NCBI GenBank assembly: GCA_903893795.1
Contig: CAITNO010000082.1
Span: forward strand, 30,819-94,818
From: Candidatus Hydrogenedentota bacterium
Lineage (GTDB): Bacteria > Hydrogenedentota > Hydrogenedentia > Hydrogenedentales > CAITNO01
Length of the DNA: 64,000 bases
Direction of reading: 5' to 3'
Part shown: positions 8,278 to 16,084 of the stretch, piece by piece
Position numbering within the stretch: position 1 is the stretch's first letter
Layout of the letters: each line of letters opens with the position of its first letter
The notes under the pieces: generated by a model
Told to the model about the DNA's origin: nothing
Database searches by the model: none
The model's input: the letters and a program-made list of their open reading frames with translations, nothing else
Made by a program: the position numbers and the translations under genes

Positions 8278-9497
8278 GGATTATTTCGCTTCTTCTTTTG
8301 GGTAGCGGCCTTGGTGTCGGAGGAAGGCTTGCCAACGCCCTTCGCATTGCTGTCCGCCGCTTTGTCGGCGGGTTTGGCCCCGGTCTCCTCCGCCGGGGCT
8401 GTCTGTTTTTCGGTGGGCGTTGTTTCCGCCCCCTGCGCGGCGGGCACAGGCCGCAGGAGCAGCGGGCGGACCTTGTCGGGGCGCGCTTCCAGCGGTGGAC
8501 GGCTCGGGTCGTGGAACGTGAGGGCGGCATAGCTCACGGAACGGTTCAGGTCGCCTGTTTTCGAGGCAGACACCTGATAGTCCAGAATCCGGGGGCGCAC
8601 CTGCGGAGGCATGAGCTTCAGGAGAATCTCGATGGGGTGCCGGCCGTCAATGACATTCTTCGTCGCGTCCAGATATTTGACGAAACATTTCATGTCCATG
8701 GCCATCAGGCAGTCAAAGGCCTCCCGGTCCAAATGCTCAATGTTGGCGATGATGTTGTCGTTGAACGGGCGGTTGCTGAAATCATTGCCGAAACTCGTGA
8801 AACTGCTGCTGGCCACAATCAGGGTGCGCTCGTTGACGATGGGGCGCAACACCCGCGCGATGGCATCCACGGCAGCCGGATTGAACTTGCCGCCCGCATC
8901 GGTCAGGCGCCCGACAACGATGGGAACCAGTTTGAACTCGTGCAGGCGCTCCTGAAGATAGGGGAGAAGCGCCTCCACACCGTATTCGTATTCATGCACC
9001 TGCGGTCGCTGGGCCTTCTGTTCATAATAAAGTGACCGGGCGGTGAAGAGGGGCGAGAACAGAATCTGGCGCATGGCATCCTCATCCAGCGCCACCGGAC
9101 CCAGGGGGGTCACAAAGGCATCCACCGCCTCGACGGAGCAGTTCTCAATGTCCGCCATGTGCGCCGCCGAGAGAATGATCACCCGGTCATACTGGCCGGG
9201 CTTGATGTTCTTAAAGGCTTGGGCCGTCACCGAACCCGCCAGGCCGTAGGGGCCGGGGGAGGCGATGCAGCCGACCATCGGTTCCGGAATGTCCGGCGCA
9301 TCCGCCGCCGCAAACAGGTCCTGAACCTCCTTCAGCAGTGTTTCGGGAGCTTCGGGATAATAGGTGCCCATGACGGCCGGTGCCCGCACGATAAGCCTGT
9401 GGGGTGCCGCCAGCGCGGCGGGGATGCACAGCAGCATGGCAACAGCCAAGAACACAAGAGCAGTGTTGCCCGGTCGTATCTGGATGGGGTTCTTCAT
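8259..9497 (-). CDS. amrB: Secreted Memo-like protein (AmmeMemoRadiSam system protein B) with altered metal-site motifs
   Basis: 412 aa. A signal peptide occupies residues 1-31 (hydrophobic LVFLAVAMLLCIPAALA), so the protein should be exported. The Memo fold is visible: a TYYPEAPETL start, VIILSAAHMAD, AFVTPLGPVALDE, EYGVEALLPYLQ and a C-terminal YAALTF. Several ligand motifs of the family are changed: the usual PHAGY is replaced by SPGPY, SSDxSHY by SSSFTSFG, and the CG before the late helix by DG; only the His in SAAHM is kept. After about residue 335 comes a low-complexity Lys/Pro/Ala tail ending KKKRNNPWKPNP. It overlaps amrA by 19 bases. Export and motif loss suggest a divergent role. 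Confidence 0.82.
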   Translation of the reverse strand: MKNPIQIRPGNTALVFLAVAMLLCIPAALAAPHRLIVRAPAVMGTYYPEAPETLLKEVQDLFAAADAPDIPEPMVGCIASPGPYGLAGSVTAQAFKNIKPGQYDRVIILSAAHMADIENCSVEAVDAFVTPLGPVALDEDAMRQILFSPLFTARSLYYEQKAQRPQVHEYEYGVEALLPYLQERLHEFKLVPIVVGRLTDAGGKFNPAAVDAIARVLRPIVNERTLIVASSSFTSFGNDFSNRPFNDNIIANIEHLDREAFDCLMAMDMKCFVKYLDATKNVIDGRHPIEILLKLMPPQVRPRILDYQVSASKTGDLNRSVSYAALTFHDPSRPPLEARPDKVRPLLLRPVPAAQGAETTPTEKQTAPAEETGAKPADKAADSNAKGVGKPSSDTKAATQKKKRNNPWKPNP

Positions 9498-9600
9498 GGG
9501 GATATTCTGTCACAACTCCCCGAAACGATCAATGGGGGAAGAGTTTCCCGCTTGGGAGCAAGCGGTGTACCCGCCAAGAGACTCGTCTGCCTGAACTCCG

Positions 9601-10407
9601 TCACCGGCGATGTTTGACCAGATGCTCCCGAAGTTGGTCCACTTTTCGCAGCGCCTGTTCATGGGCGGGGTCGAGTTCGAGAACCAGTTCCATATAGCGC
9701 AGGGCGCGCTGGTAGTCGTGTTGCCGGATGTGGCAAACGGCAACATTGTACGTGGCCGTGCACAGTTTTTTCCGGATATGGGCAGTGTCCTCCTTTTCCC
9801 GGACCTCACGGTAATGGCGCAGGGCCTGCACGTAGTTGTGCTTGCCAAAATGGAAGTCGCCGAGCAGTTCTTCGCGGCTTATGCCCGCCTTGGCATGCTG
9901 GCTGATGAAGTCTTCCACCTCCTGCTGCTGCATCTTCTTGTACTCGCCGGGGGTGAGGATCTGTTTAGTGGCGGCCCGTTCGACGAGGATGCCGATATTG
10001 TTGGAGGTATTCTCCTCGGGGACGAAGAAAAAACGCGGTTCACGTGTCCACTGGTGGCCCAGGGCATGCCCTTTGATGGTTTCGCCGTCTTCAAAGAGCA
10101 ACACGAGCGGCACTCCGTTTTCCGGCATGGAATGGTCATATTTCTCGGGATCGAACTTGCCATCATAACTTTTTACATAAAAAACGGCTTTCAGGTCTTT
10201 GAAGTGGAAATGAACCGATTTTCCTGTGGGCTGGTTGTATTTGTCCACTATCTCCAAGTGGAACCCCTCGGATTGCCTGTTCATCACCATGCTGAAGCCG
10301 TAGCTTACTTTTCCCTCCCGGTCATGCACGGCAAGCCTTTGCCGCCGCCGTTCCCCATTGTCGCCCCCCTCTTCCGACCTCGATCTCGAATCGGATTCGT
10401 AAAGCAT
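9601..10407 (-). CDS. TPR protein with N-terminal beta-rich domain, unknown function
   Basis: 268 aa. The start (ATG at 10407) has AGGAGG eight bases upstream; an in-frame start at 10452 is less likely. The N-terminal third contains two beta-rich segments (GFSMVMNRQSEGFHLEIVDK and LLFEDGETIKGHALGHQW followed by RFFFVPEENTSNNIGI), reminiscent of small domains attached to signalling or pilus proteins. The C-terminal half is helical with at least two TPR-like units (KHNYVQALRHYREVREKED, HDYQRALRYMELVLELDP). No signal peptide or membrane segment. It reads away from tRNA-Gln, with its own promoter at 10452-10480. Function unknown. Confidence 0.75.
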   Translation of the reverse strand: MLYESDSRSRSEEGGDNGERRRQRLAVHDREGKVSYGFSMVMNRQSEGFHLEIVDKYNQPTGKSVHFHFKDLKAVFYVKSYDGKFDPEKYDHSMPENGVPLVLLFEDGETIKGHALGHQWTREPRFFFVPEENTSNNIGILVERAATKQILTPGEYKKMQQQEVEDFISQHAKAGISREELLGDFHFGKHNYVQALRHYREVREKEDTAHIRKKLCTATYNVAVCHIRQHDYQRALRYMELVLELDPAHEQALRKVDQLREHLVKHRR

Positions 10408-10451
10408 TCCTTGGGACCTCCTGTAAATCGCAACGCCACCTTGTATAAGCA

Positions 10452-10480
10452 ATTGTATAGCACTAAGCGCAGAATGGCAA
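10452..10480 (-). promoter_or_regulatory. Sigma-70-type promoter for the TPR gene
   Basis: On the minus strand, TTGCCA (10475-10480) and TACAAT (10452-10457) are separated by exactly 17 bases and lie 45 bases upstream of the ATG at 10407. Match to TTGACA/TATAAT is good (4/6 and 5/6). Confidence 0.58.
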
Positions 10481-10546
10481 GTATTTTCAGTTCGAAAAGC
10501 CGGATAAACACCGATGCTTCCGCCATGCGCAAACAGCGGTCCGTGA

Positions 10547-10576
10547 TTGACTTGCGCAAGTGCCAGTTGCTATACT
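10547..10576 (+). promoter_or_regulatory. Sigma-70-type promoter upstream of tRNA-Gln and prs
   Basis: TTGACT (10547-10552) and TATACT (10571-10576) with an 18-base spacer, each 5/6 to consensus. Transcription would start near 10583, leaving about 170 bases of leader before the tRNA. No coding frame is convincing in that leader. Because the tRNA is followed by prs after only 40 bases with no clear terminator, prs may be co-transcribed. Confidence 0.62.
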
Positions 10577-10752
10577 GGTGTTGCCTGTACGTCATGCGCC
10601 CTGTGGGGCGAGCATGTTCCGCTGAGTAGAGGGGCCATGCGGCGGAAAGGACAGCGTGCGGCTTCCAAGACGCCACATTGCGGTGTTTCGGAATGCGTGA
10701 ATACCCCGGCAGTGCGACACTCATGGTAGTTGCGTTCGGTTGGCGGTTTTAC

Positions 10753-10828
10753 TGGGGCGTCGCCAAGTTGGTAAGGCACCAGGTTTTGGTCCTGGCATTC
10801 GTTGGTTCGAATCCAGCCGCCCCAGCCA
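10753..10828 (+). tRNA. trnQ: tRNA-Gln (anticodon TTG)
   Basis: 76-base cloverleaf with encoded CCA. The acceptor stem TGGGGCG (10753-10759) pairs with CGCCCCA (10818-10824), discriminator G, then CCA at 10826-10828. The anticodon stem CCAGG/CCTGG flanks the loop TTTTGGT, giving anticodon TTG for Gln. The T-arm is GTTGG-TTCGAAT-CCAGC, and the D-arm contains AAGTTGGTAAGGC. All arms pair as expected. Confidence 0.97.
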
Positions 10829-10868
10829 CTTTATTTTTTGTCTGGACGCGGCGGTTGCGGAAAGACTA

Positions 10869-11831
10869 ATGGTTTCATTTGACGGGACGGATGACATGAA
10901 AATCTTAAGCGGAAATGCCTCCCGGTCTTTGACCGAAGGAATCTGTCGGCACTTGGGCGTCAGCCCCGGTGAGGCGGTGGTGAGCGCATTCAGCGACGGA
11001 GAAATTCGGGTCCAGATTCAGGAACATGTCCGGGGCCGAGATCTCTTTCTAATCAACAGCACCTCTCCGCCGGTCAACCAGCATCTCATGGAACTGCTGC
11101 TGCTTATCGATGCCGCCAAGCGCGCGTCGGCAGGCCGCATCACGGCCGTCATCCCCTATTTCGGCTATGCCCGCCAGGACCGCAAGGACAAGGCGCGCGT
11201 TCCCATCACGGCCAAACTGGTCGCCAACCTGATCGCGGCCGCAGGCGCGGACCGTGTGCTCACGGTTGACCTGCATTGCGGCCAGATTCAGGGATTCTTT
11301 GACATTCCGGTGGATCATCTGGCCGCGGACATCGTTTTCAGCGACACCGTGAAGCGTGAGGGCCACCAGGAAGACGTCACGGTGGTGGCGCCCGACATGG
11401 GCAGCGTCAAGCGCGCGCGCGAATTTGCCAACCGCCTCGGCGCGCCCCTTGCCATCGTGGACAAGCGCCGTCCCCGCGAGAACGAATCGGAAGTGATGAA
11501 CATTATCGGCAGCGTGGAGGACACCCACGCGATGCTGCTCGACGACATGATTGACACCGGGGGAACCCTGGTCAAGGCGGCCAAGGCCATTAAGGATCAG
11601 GGAGCCCTCACCGTGCGCGCATGCGCCACCCATCCCGTGTTCAGCGGCCCCGCGCTGGATCTAATCGAGAATTCCGTGCTGGAGGAGTTGCTTGTCTGCG
11701 ACTCGATCCCGCTTGCGCCCCGCGCCGCGGCCAATCCGCGGATCCGGGTGCTCACGCTTGCCCCGCTCATCGGCGAGGCAATCCGGCGCATTCACCAAAA
11801 CGAATCGGTCAGCAGTCTTTTCACAGCGTAA
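10869..11831 (+). CDS. prs: Ribose-phosphate pyrophosphokinase
   Basis: 320-aa cytoplasmic enzyme making PRPP from ribose 5-phosphate and ATP, feeding purine, pyrimidine, His and Trp synthesis. Signature blocks: KILSGNASRSL, FSDGEIRVQI, the catalytic YFGYARQDRKDK, VDLHCGQIQGFFDIPVDHL and the PRPP loop LDDMIDTGGTL at about residues 217-227. The ATG at 10869 is preceded by GGAAAG; a second in-frame ATG at 10896 would give a shorter N-terminus that also fits the family. Directly followed by rplY after 27 bases. Confidence 0.96.
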   Translation: MVSFDGTDDMKILSGNASRSLTEGICRHLGVSPGEAVVSAFSDGEIRVQIQEHVRGRDLFLINSTSPPVNQHLMELLLLIDAAKRASAGRITAVIPYFGYARQDRKDKARVPITAKLVANLIAAAGADRVLTVDLHCGQIQGFFDIPVDHLAADIVFSDTVKREGHQEDVTVVAPDMGSVKRAREFANRLGAPLAIVDKRRPRENESEVMNIIGSVEDTHAMLLDDMIDTGGTLVKAAKAIKDQGALTVRACATHPVFSGPALDLIENSVLEELLVCDSIPLAPRAAANPRIRVLTLAPLIGEAIRRIHQNESVSSLFTA

Positions 11832-11858
11832 CTCCGGCCGTTTGGGAGACATCAAATC

Positions 11859-12497
11859 ATGGAACTGAAATCACTCAAGGCAAACACCCGCACGACAGGC
11901 ACCAAGGGCGCCGCGCACGGCGTTCGCCGCGCCGGGGACATCCCGGGCGTGTTGTACGGCCAGGGTGGCGAGGCCATCTCGCTGAGCGTGCCGGGGCGCG
12001 ATCTTGATCGCGTGCTGCACGGCGGCGGCGGAGCCCATGCCATTCTGCAGATCGAATTCGAGGACGTGCCCGGCAGCAACAGCCCGGCCATCGTCAAGGC
12101 GATCCAGCGCCACCCGCTCAAGGGTTCGGTGCTGCACGCCGACTTCATGCGCATCCGGCTGGACGAGTCCATTCAGACGAGCGTGAAGATAGAGCTTACC
12201 GGCCAGCCCAAGGGCGCGCTGGAAGGCGGCATCCTCGAGCACCAGCTCCGTGAGCTTGAGATCGAGTGCCTGGCCCTCGAAGTTCCGAACAGCATCGTTG
12301 TCGACGTGACCGGCATGGCCGTGGGCGATGTGCTGCACGTGGCCGATGTGGTTCCGCCGGCCGGTGTTGTCATCCTGACCGACGGCGACCAGCCGATCGC
12401 CTCCCTGAGCCTTGCCCGCGCGGCAGTGGAGCAGGCTGACGCGGCCGCGGCGCCGGAAGCGGCTGCCAAGGAAAAGGAAGGCGGCAAGTCCGCGTAA
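11859..12497 (+). CDS. rplY: Large ribosomal subunit protein bL25 (CTC form)
   Basis: 212-aa 5S-rRNA-binding protein of the long TL5/CTC class: an N-terminal L25 domain (GVRRAGDIPGVLYGQGG, about residues 22-38; HADFMRI) followed by the C-terminal beta domain (PKGALEGGILEHQLRELEIEC, shown by its first residues) and an Ala/Lys/Glu tail. GGGAG lies before the ATG. The prs-rplY-pth order seen here is common in bacteria and supports a shared unit. Confidence 0.95.
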   Translation: MELKSLKANTRTTGTKGAAHGVRRAGDIPGVLYGQGGEAISLSVPGRDLDRVLHGGGGAHAILQIEFEDVPGSNSPAIVKAIQRHPLKGSVLHADFMRIRLDESIQTSVKIELTGQPKGALEGGILEHQLRELEIECLALEVPNSIVVDVTGMAVGDVLHVADVVPPAGVVILTDGDQPIASLSLARAAVEQADAAAAPEAAAKEKEGGKSA

Positions 12498-12548
12498 CAG
12501 GCCCTGTGGTTGTCTCCGTCACCGTCCTGTTCCTGAAAGGCTTGCGGC

Positions 12549-13166
12549 ATGAAGATGATTGCAGGTCTCGGTAATCCGGGACCGCGTTACAAAAACACGC
12601 GGCATAATCTCGGGTTCATGGTTCTGGACGGCGTCGCTGAAAGGTTGCGCGTTTCGCTTGACCGTGAAAAACACCAGGGTTTGGTCGTTGAAGCGGTGCA
12701 TGCGGGCACGAAGGTGATGCTGGTCAAACCGTTGACCTTCATGAATCTCAGCGGCGCCTGCATCGCGGACACGGCGAGAAACAAGGTTTTTGACCCTGCG
12801 GACCTGTTGGTGGTGGTGGACGATGTGAATCTTCCCCTGGGCCGTTTGCGGTTTCGTCCGGGCGGCAGCGCGGGCGGGCACAACGGGCTCAAGTCCATTA
12901 TCGAGAGGCTTGGATCAGATGCCTTTCACAGGTTAAGATTGGGTGTGGGAGCCAGTAAACCCGGCAATAATCTGGTGGACCACGTGTTGAGCAAATTCGG
13001 GCCGGACGAGTGGACTGAAGTGAACAGAATGGCGGCCGCCGCAGTGGACGCGGTGCTGTGCTGGACGGCCGAGGGCATGCAGGCAGCCATGAACCGCTAC
13101 AATGACCGCGGGAATTCGCCCCGGGAAGGCAGGCGCAGTGTCGACGAACAAAAAACACACGATTAG
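12549..13166 (+). CDS. pth: Peptidyl-tRNA hydrolase
   Basis: 205-aa enzyme that recycles peptidyl-tRNA dropped off ribosomes. Motifs: IAGLGNPGPRYKNTRHNLGF (catalytic His in the RHN segment), KPLTFMNLSG, the catalytic Asp in DDVNLPLGRLR, and GGSAGGHNGLKSI. Length is normal, with a slightly long basic tail. Its 3' end overlaps the start of ilvH by 29 bases in a different frame. Confidence 0.96.
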   Translation: MKMIAGLGNPGPRYKNTRHNLGFMVLDGVAERLRVSLDREKHQGLVVEAVHAGTKVMLVKPLTFMNLSGACIADTARNKVFDPADLLVVVDDVNLPLGRLRFRPGGSAGGHNGLKSIIERLGSDAFHRLRLGVGASKPGNNLVDHVLSKFGPDEWTEVNRMAAAAVDAVLCWTAEGMQAAMNRYNDRGNSPREGRRSVDEQKTHD

Positions 13167-13656
13167 CGTGCTGGTGGACAATCAGTTCGGTGTGCTGGCG
13201 CGCGTTTCCGCCATGTTCAGCGCGCGCGGCTACAATATCATCAGCCTTTGCGTGGGTGAAACCGACAATCCGTCCATTTCGCGCATGACCGTGACGGTGC
13301 GCGGCGATGACAATGTGCTGGCCCAAATCATCCAGCAGTTGAACAAGCTGGTGGATGTCATTTCGGTGGAGGACCTGACCAGCACCTCTTTTGTGGAGCG
13401 TGAACTGGTCCTGATCAAGGTTGGTGCGGGTTGCAGGCGGCGCAGCGAAGTGTTGCAGGTGGCGGAGATTTTCCGCGCCCGCGTGGTGGATCTCGACGCT
13501 GAAACAATGACTGTTGAAGCAACAGGCTCGGGTGAAAAGGTGCGCGCCTGCATAGAGATGATGCGCCCCTTTGGAATCAGGGAACTCGTGCGGACGGGCG
13601 TGATAGCCATAGGCCGTGCCGCCGCATCAGGCGCAAATGCGCAGGAATCAGAGTGA
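13138..13656 (+). CDS. ilvH: Acetolactate synthase small (regulatory) subunit
   Basis: 172 aa. N-terminal ACT domain (KHTISVLVDNQFGVLARVSAMFSARGYNI region, residues 5-75) and the C-terminal regulatory domain (VERELVLIKVGAG through GIRELVRTGVIAIGR). It normally activates the large subunit and mediates valine feedback in branched-chain amino acid synthesis. The start is the GTG at 13138, preceded by GGAAGG and inside the pth 3' end. The large subunit gene is not adjacent, which is unusual, because ilvB and ilvH are normally paired. Confidence 0.93.
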   Translation: MSTNKKHTISVLVDNQFGVLARVSAMFSARGYNIISLCVGETDNPSISRMTVTVRGDDNVLAQIIQQLNKLVDVISVEDLTSTSFVERELVLIKVGAGCRRRSEVLQVAEIFRARVVDLDAETMTVEATGSGEKVRACIEMMRPFGIRELVRTGVIAIGRAAASGANAQESE

Positions 13657-13851
13657 ACCGGCGTCCGGCGTTGGCCGGACAGGGCAAGACGAGAAGAGGT
13701 AACCAGTTGAACAAGGCGATGGAAAAACAGGGAGGCTGCCTTGGTGCCGGCCTGAACGGGTGTGCCGATTGCTGCACGCCTGCTCCCCGAACGAAACGCG
13801 CCGCGTTTCTTTCGGGGCATCCCGAGTCCGCGCCGTGCGTTGGCGAATCCG
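13657..13851 (+). ncRNA. Structured intergenic RNA candidate (two strong hairpins before the terminator)
   Basis: Between ilvH and the zinc-ribbon gene. GTCCGGC-GTTG-GCCGGAC (13663-13680) gives a 7-bp hairpin. A second hairpin at 13785-13817 has 14 base pairs with a single C/T mismatch and a 3-base loop. A strong terminator follows at 13852. An open frame through this region has no family-like content and is disrupted in sense by the palindromes. The layout fits a small RNA or a leader/attenuator; I could not match it to RNase P, 6S, SRP or tmRNA consensus elements. Confidence 0.35.
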
Positions 13852-13887
13852 CGCCGCAACCCTGAACGGGGTTGCGGCGTTTTCTTT
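13852..13887 (+). terminator. Intrinsic terminator
   Basis: An 11-bp GC-rich perfect stem (CGCCGCAACCC paired with GGGTTGCGGCG, 6-base loop) followed immediately by TTTTCTTT. It closes the tRNA-prs-rplY-pth-ilvH unit or the putative RNA before it. Confidence 0.92.
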
Positions 13888-13925
13888 ATTAATTTGACGC
13901 CTCCCCGGGCGAAAGAGGAGATGTG

Positions 13926-14666
13926 ATGTTGAGGAAACTCCTTGAGCTCCAGCAGCTCGACACGAAAATAAGTGCTCTGAAGCAGCGCGAACAGGAAATT
14001 CCCCGCCAGAAGGAAAGTTTCAGCATCCAGCGCAAGCGCCTTGAGACCGAACTCAAGGAAAGCGAGGACCGCGTCAAGAAGCTCCGCCTGGAGCAGCGTG
14101 ACTGCGAGGGTGAAATCGAGCAGAAGAACGCCCATATCCTCAAGTTCGAGGGGCAGCTTCTCGTTGTAAAGAAGAACGAGGAGTACAAGGCGCTGCTGCA
14201 CGAAATCGACCTTCAGAAGAAGCAGATTTCGCTCAAGGAAGAGCGCATCCTGTCCATCATGGACGACATTGAGCACGCCCAGATGAAGCTCCAGGAGGAC
14301 AAGAAGCGGATTGCCGATGAGATTCGCAAGCTGGAAGAGGAATGCGCCCGCATCGACGGGGAACTGGCGGAGGCCGTCAAGGATCGAAAACAGCAGGAGG
14401 GCACCCGCGCCCCGCTGGCCGCCCAGGTGGAGGCTGGCCTGCTGGCCCGGTATGAGCGCGTCAGAAGGGCGCGCACCCCGGCTGTGGTTCCGCTGGTTGA
14501 AACAAACAAGCAGGCTGAGGCTTGCGGCGGCTGCTATATGACCATTCGCCCGCAGGTGGTGAATGAGATTATGGCGGCCAAGGAATACCACTCGTGCAGC
14601 CATTGCTCGCGCATCCTGTATTATCCCGGCAATATTGAAGAAGTAACCAATTTCGAGGAGTACTGA
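13926..14666 (+). CDS. Coiled-coil protein with C4-type zinc ribbon (DUF164/CdsZ-like)
   Basis: 246 aa. Residues 1-160 form a long antiparallel coiled coil of Leu/Glu/Lys/Gln heptads. The C-terminus has a C4 zinc ribbon: ACGGCYM and CSHCSRI, two CxxC pairs spaced about 23 residues apart, within EACGGCYMTIRPQVVNEI. This layout defines the widespread DUF164/zinc-ribbon family; proteins of this type are nucleic-acid or translation-linked in some species, but the role here is not known. AGAGGAG precedes the ATG. Confidence 0.88.
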   Translation: MLRKLLELQQLDTKISALKQREQEIPRQKESFSIQRKRLETELKESEDRVKKLRLEQRDCEGEIEQKNAHILKFEGQLLVVKKNEEYKALLHEIDLQKKQISLKEERILSIMDDIEHAQMKLQEDKKRIADEIRKLEEECARIDGELAEAVKDRKQQEGTRAPLAAQVEAGLLARYERVRRARTPAVVPLVETNKQAEACGGCYMTIRPQVVNEIMAAKEYHSCSHCSRILYYPGNIEEVTNFEEY

Positions 14667-14718
14667 GCAAGACCATGCCCAGCAGGCATTGCCCTGACGC
14701 CATTCCCGGTTCTCTCTC

Positions 14719-16023
14719 ATGATTTTTCAGCGGGAAGTGGACGCCGACGGCCGTCCGTGGCGGGATTATCTTGCAGGACTCATTCTGCACGGCGTCAAGT
14801 TGGGCTTGAATAATATTCGCCAACTGTTGGATGCGGCCGGTTCTCCGCAAAACGCCCAGCCCTGTGCGCACATCGCGGGCACCAACGGAAAGGGGAGCAC
14901 CGCAGCCTTTCTGGAGGCCATGCTGCGCGCCGCAGGCTGCCGGGTGGGTCGCTTCACCAGTCCGCATCTCTTGGACATCACCGAGCGCTTCCAAATCAAC
15001 GGCGTCTCCATTCCGGAATCGGAACTGCGCGAGAACATTGAATTCTTTCAAGCCTTGGGGGAGAGCATGCCCCAGCCGCCGACCTTCTTCGAGGTGAATG
15101 CGGCTGTGGCGTTTCGTTGGTTCGCGCAGCGGGGGGTTGATGCGGCGATCATGGAAACGGGCATGGGGGGGCGCTACGACGCGACCAATGTGGTGGATTC
15201 CCCCGCCGCCTGCGCCATCACAAACATCGACTACGACCACATGCAATATTTGGGTGATACCTTGGGGAAGATAGCCTACGAGAAGGCGGGCATCCTCAAG
15301 GCCCACGTGCCCTGCGTGGTGGGGGAGCGGCAGGGCGAGGCGCTGGAGGTCATTCAGGAATGCGCCACAGCGGCGGGGACGCCGCTGATTGTTGCGGGCA
15401 GGGACTATCGTTTCACCTGCGGGGGCGACCCGTGGGACCAGCATATGGATTTTGAAATGGCCGGGCTGCGTCTTCAAGGGGCGAAGATAGGCCTTGTCGG
15501 ACGGCATCAGTGCGCCAATGCCGCCTTGGCGGTGGCCCTGGCGGCAACGCTTCGTCCGCACTTTGCCCGATTGGATGAGCGCGCGATACTTCAGGGATTG
15601 CGCGATGCGCGTTGGCCCTGCCGGTTGGAGCGGGTGCTGGATGACCCGCCCGTGCTGATTGACGTGGCGCACAATCCGGCTGGGGCCGCCGCGCTTGCGG
15701 CATCACTGTCCCGGGCGGTGGTGGTGTTTGCCGTCGCATCCGACAAGGATGCCCACACCATGCTTGACCTGCTGGGTCCAGTGGCACATCCCCTCATCCT
15801 TACCGCCTTCGCCGGCGGTCGAAGCATGTCCTTTACCGACTTGGAACGCGCCGCAGGCGCACGGGGGCATGAAACCCTACCGTCCCTGCGGGAGGCCATC
15901 GCTCGGGGCATGACACTGGCCGATACAAACACCCCGCTGCTCATCGCAGGATCGGTCTATGCCGCCGGGGAGGCGCGCCGCATCCTGATGGAACAATACG
16001 GAGCACCGCCGCTGTCCTTCTGA
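14719..16023 (+). CDS. folC: Folylpolyglutamate synthase / dihydrofolate synthase
   Basis: 434-aa Mur-ligase-family enzyme that adds Glu to dihydropteroate and to folates. Motifs: AHIAGTNGKGSTAAFLEAML (P-loop, residues about 51-70), RFTSPHLLDITERFQING, ETGMGGRYDATN (metal and ATP site), NIDYDHMQYLG and a C-terminal IDVAHNPAGA. No clear ribosome-binding site is visible before the ATG. It stands 52 bases after the zinc-ribbon gene. Convergent with the next gene, 61 bases away. Confidence 0.95.
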   Translation: MIFQREVDADGRPWRDYLAGLILHGVKLGLNNIRQLLDAAGSPQNAQPCAHIAGTNGKGSTAAFLEAMLRAAGCRVGRFTSPHLLDITERFQINGVSIPESELRENIEFFQALGESMPQPPTFFEVNAAVAFRWFAQRGVDAAIMETGMGGRYDATNVVDSPAACAITNIDYDHMQYLGDTLGKIAYEKAGILKAHVPCVVGERQGEALEVIQECATAAGTPLIVAGRDYRFTCGGDPWDQHMDFEMAGLRLQGAKIGLVGRHQCANAALAVALAATLRPHFARLDERAILQGLRDARWPCRLERVLDDPPVLIDVAHNPAGAAALAASLSRAVVVFAVASDKDAHTMLDLLGPVAHPLILTAFAGGRSMSFTDLERAAGARGHETLPSLREAIARGMTLADTNTPLLIAGSVYAAGEARRILMEQYGAPPLSF

Positions 16024-16084
16024 GCGGGTCAGCCGCGCCCAATGTTCGTAGCGTGCCAAACTGCGTGTGGTCTTGGAAAATGAA

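Noticed and set aside
10600..10700. SRP or 6S RNA upstream of tRNA-Gln
   Set aside because: CGGAAAGGACAGC resembles the SRP loop only superficially; the partner strand GGTCAGG is missing and no helix forms.
13657..13865. 70-codon protein after ilvH
   Set aside because: The frame passes through strong inverted repeats and the terminator stem; more likely RNA structure.
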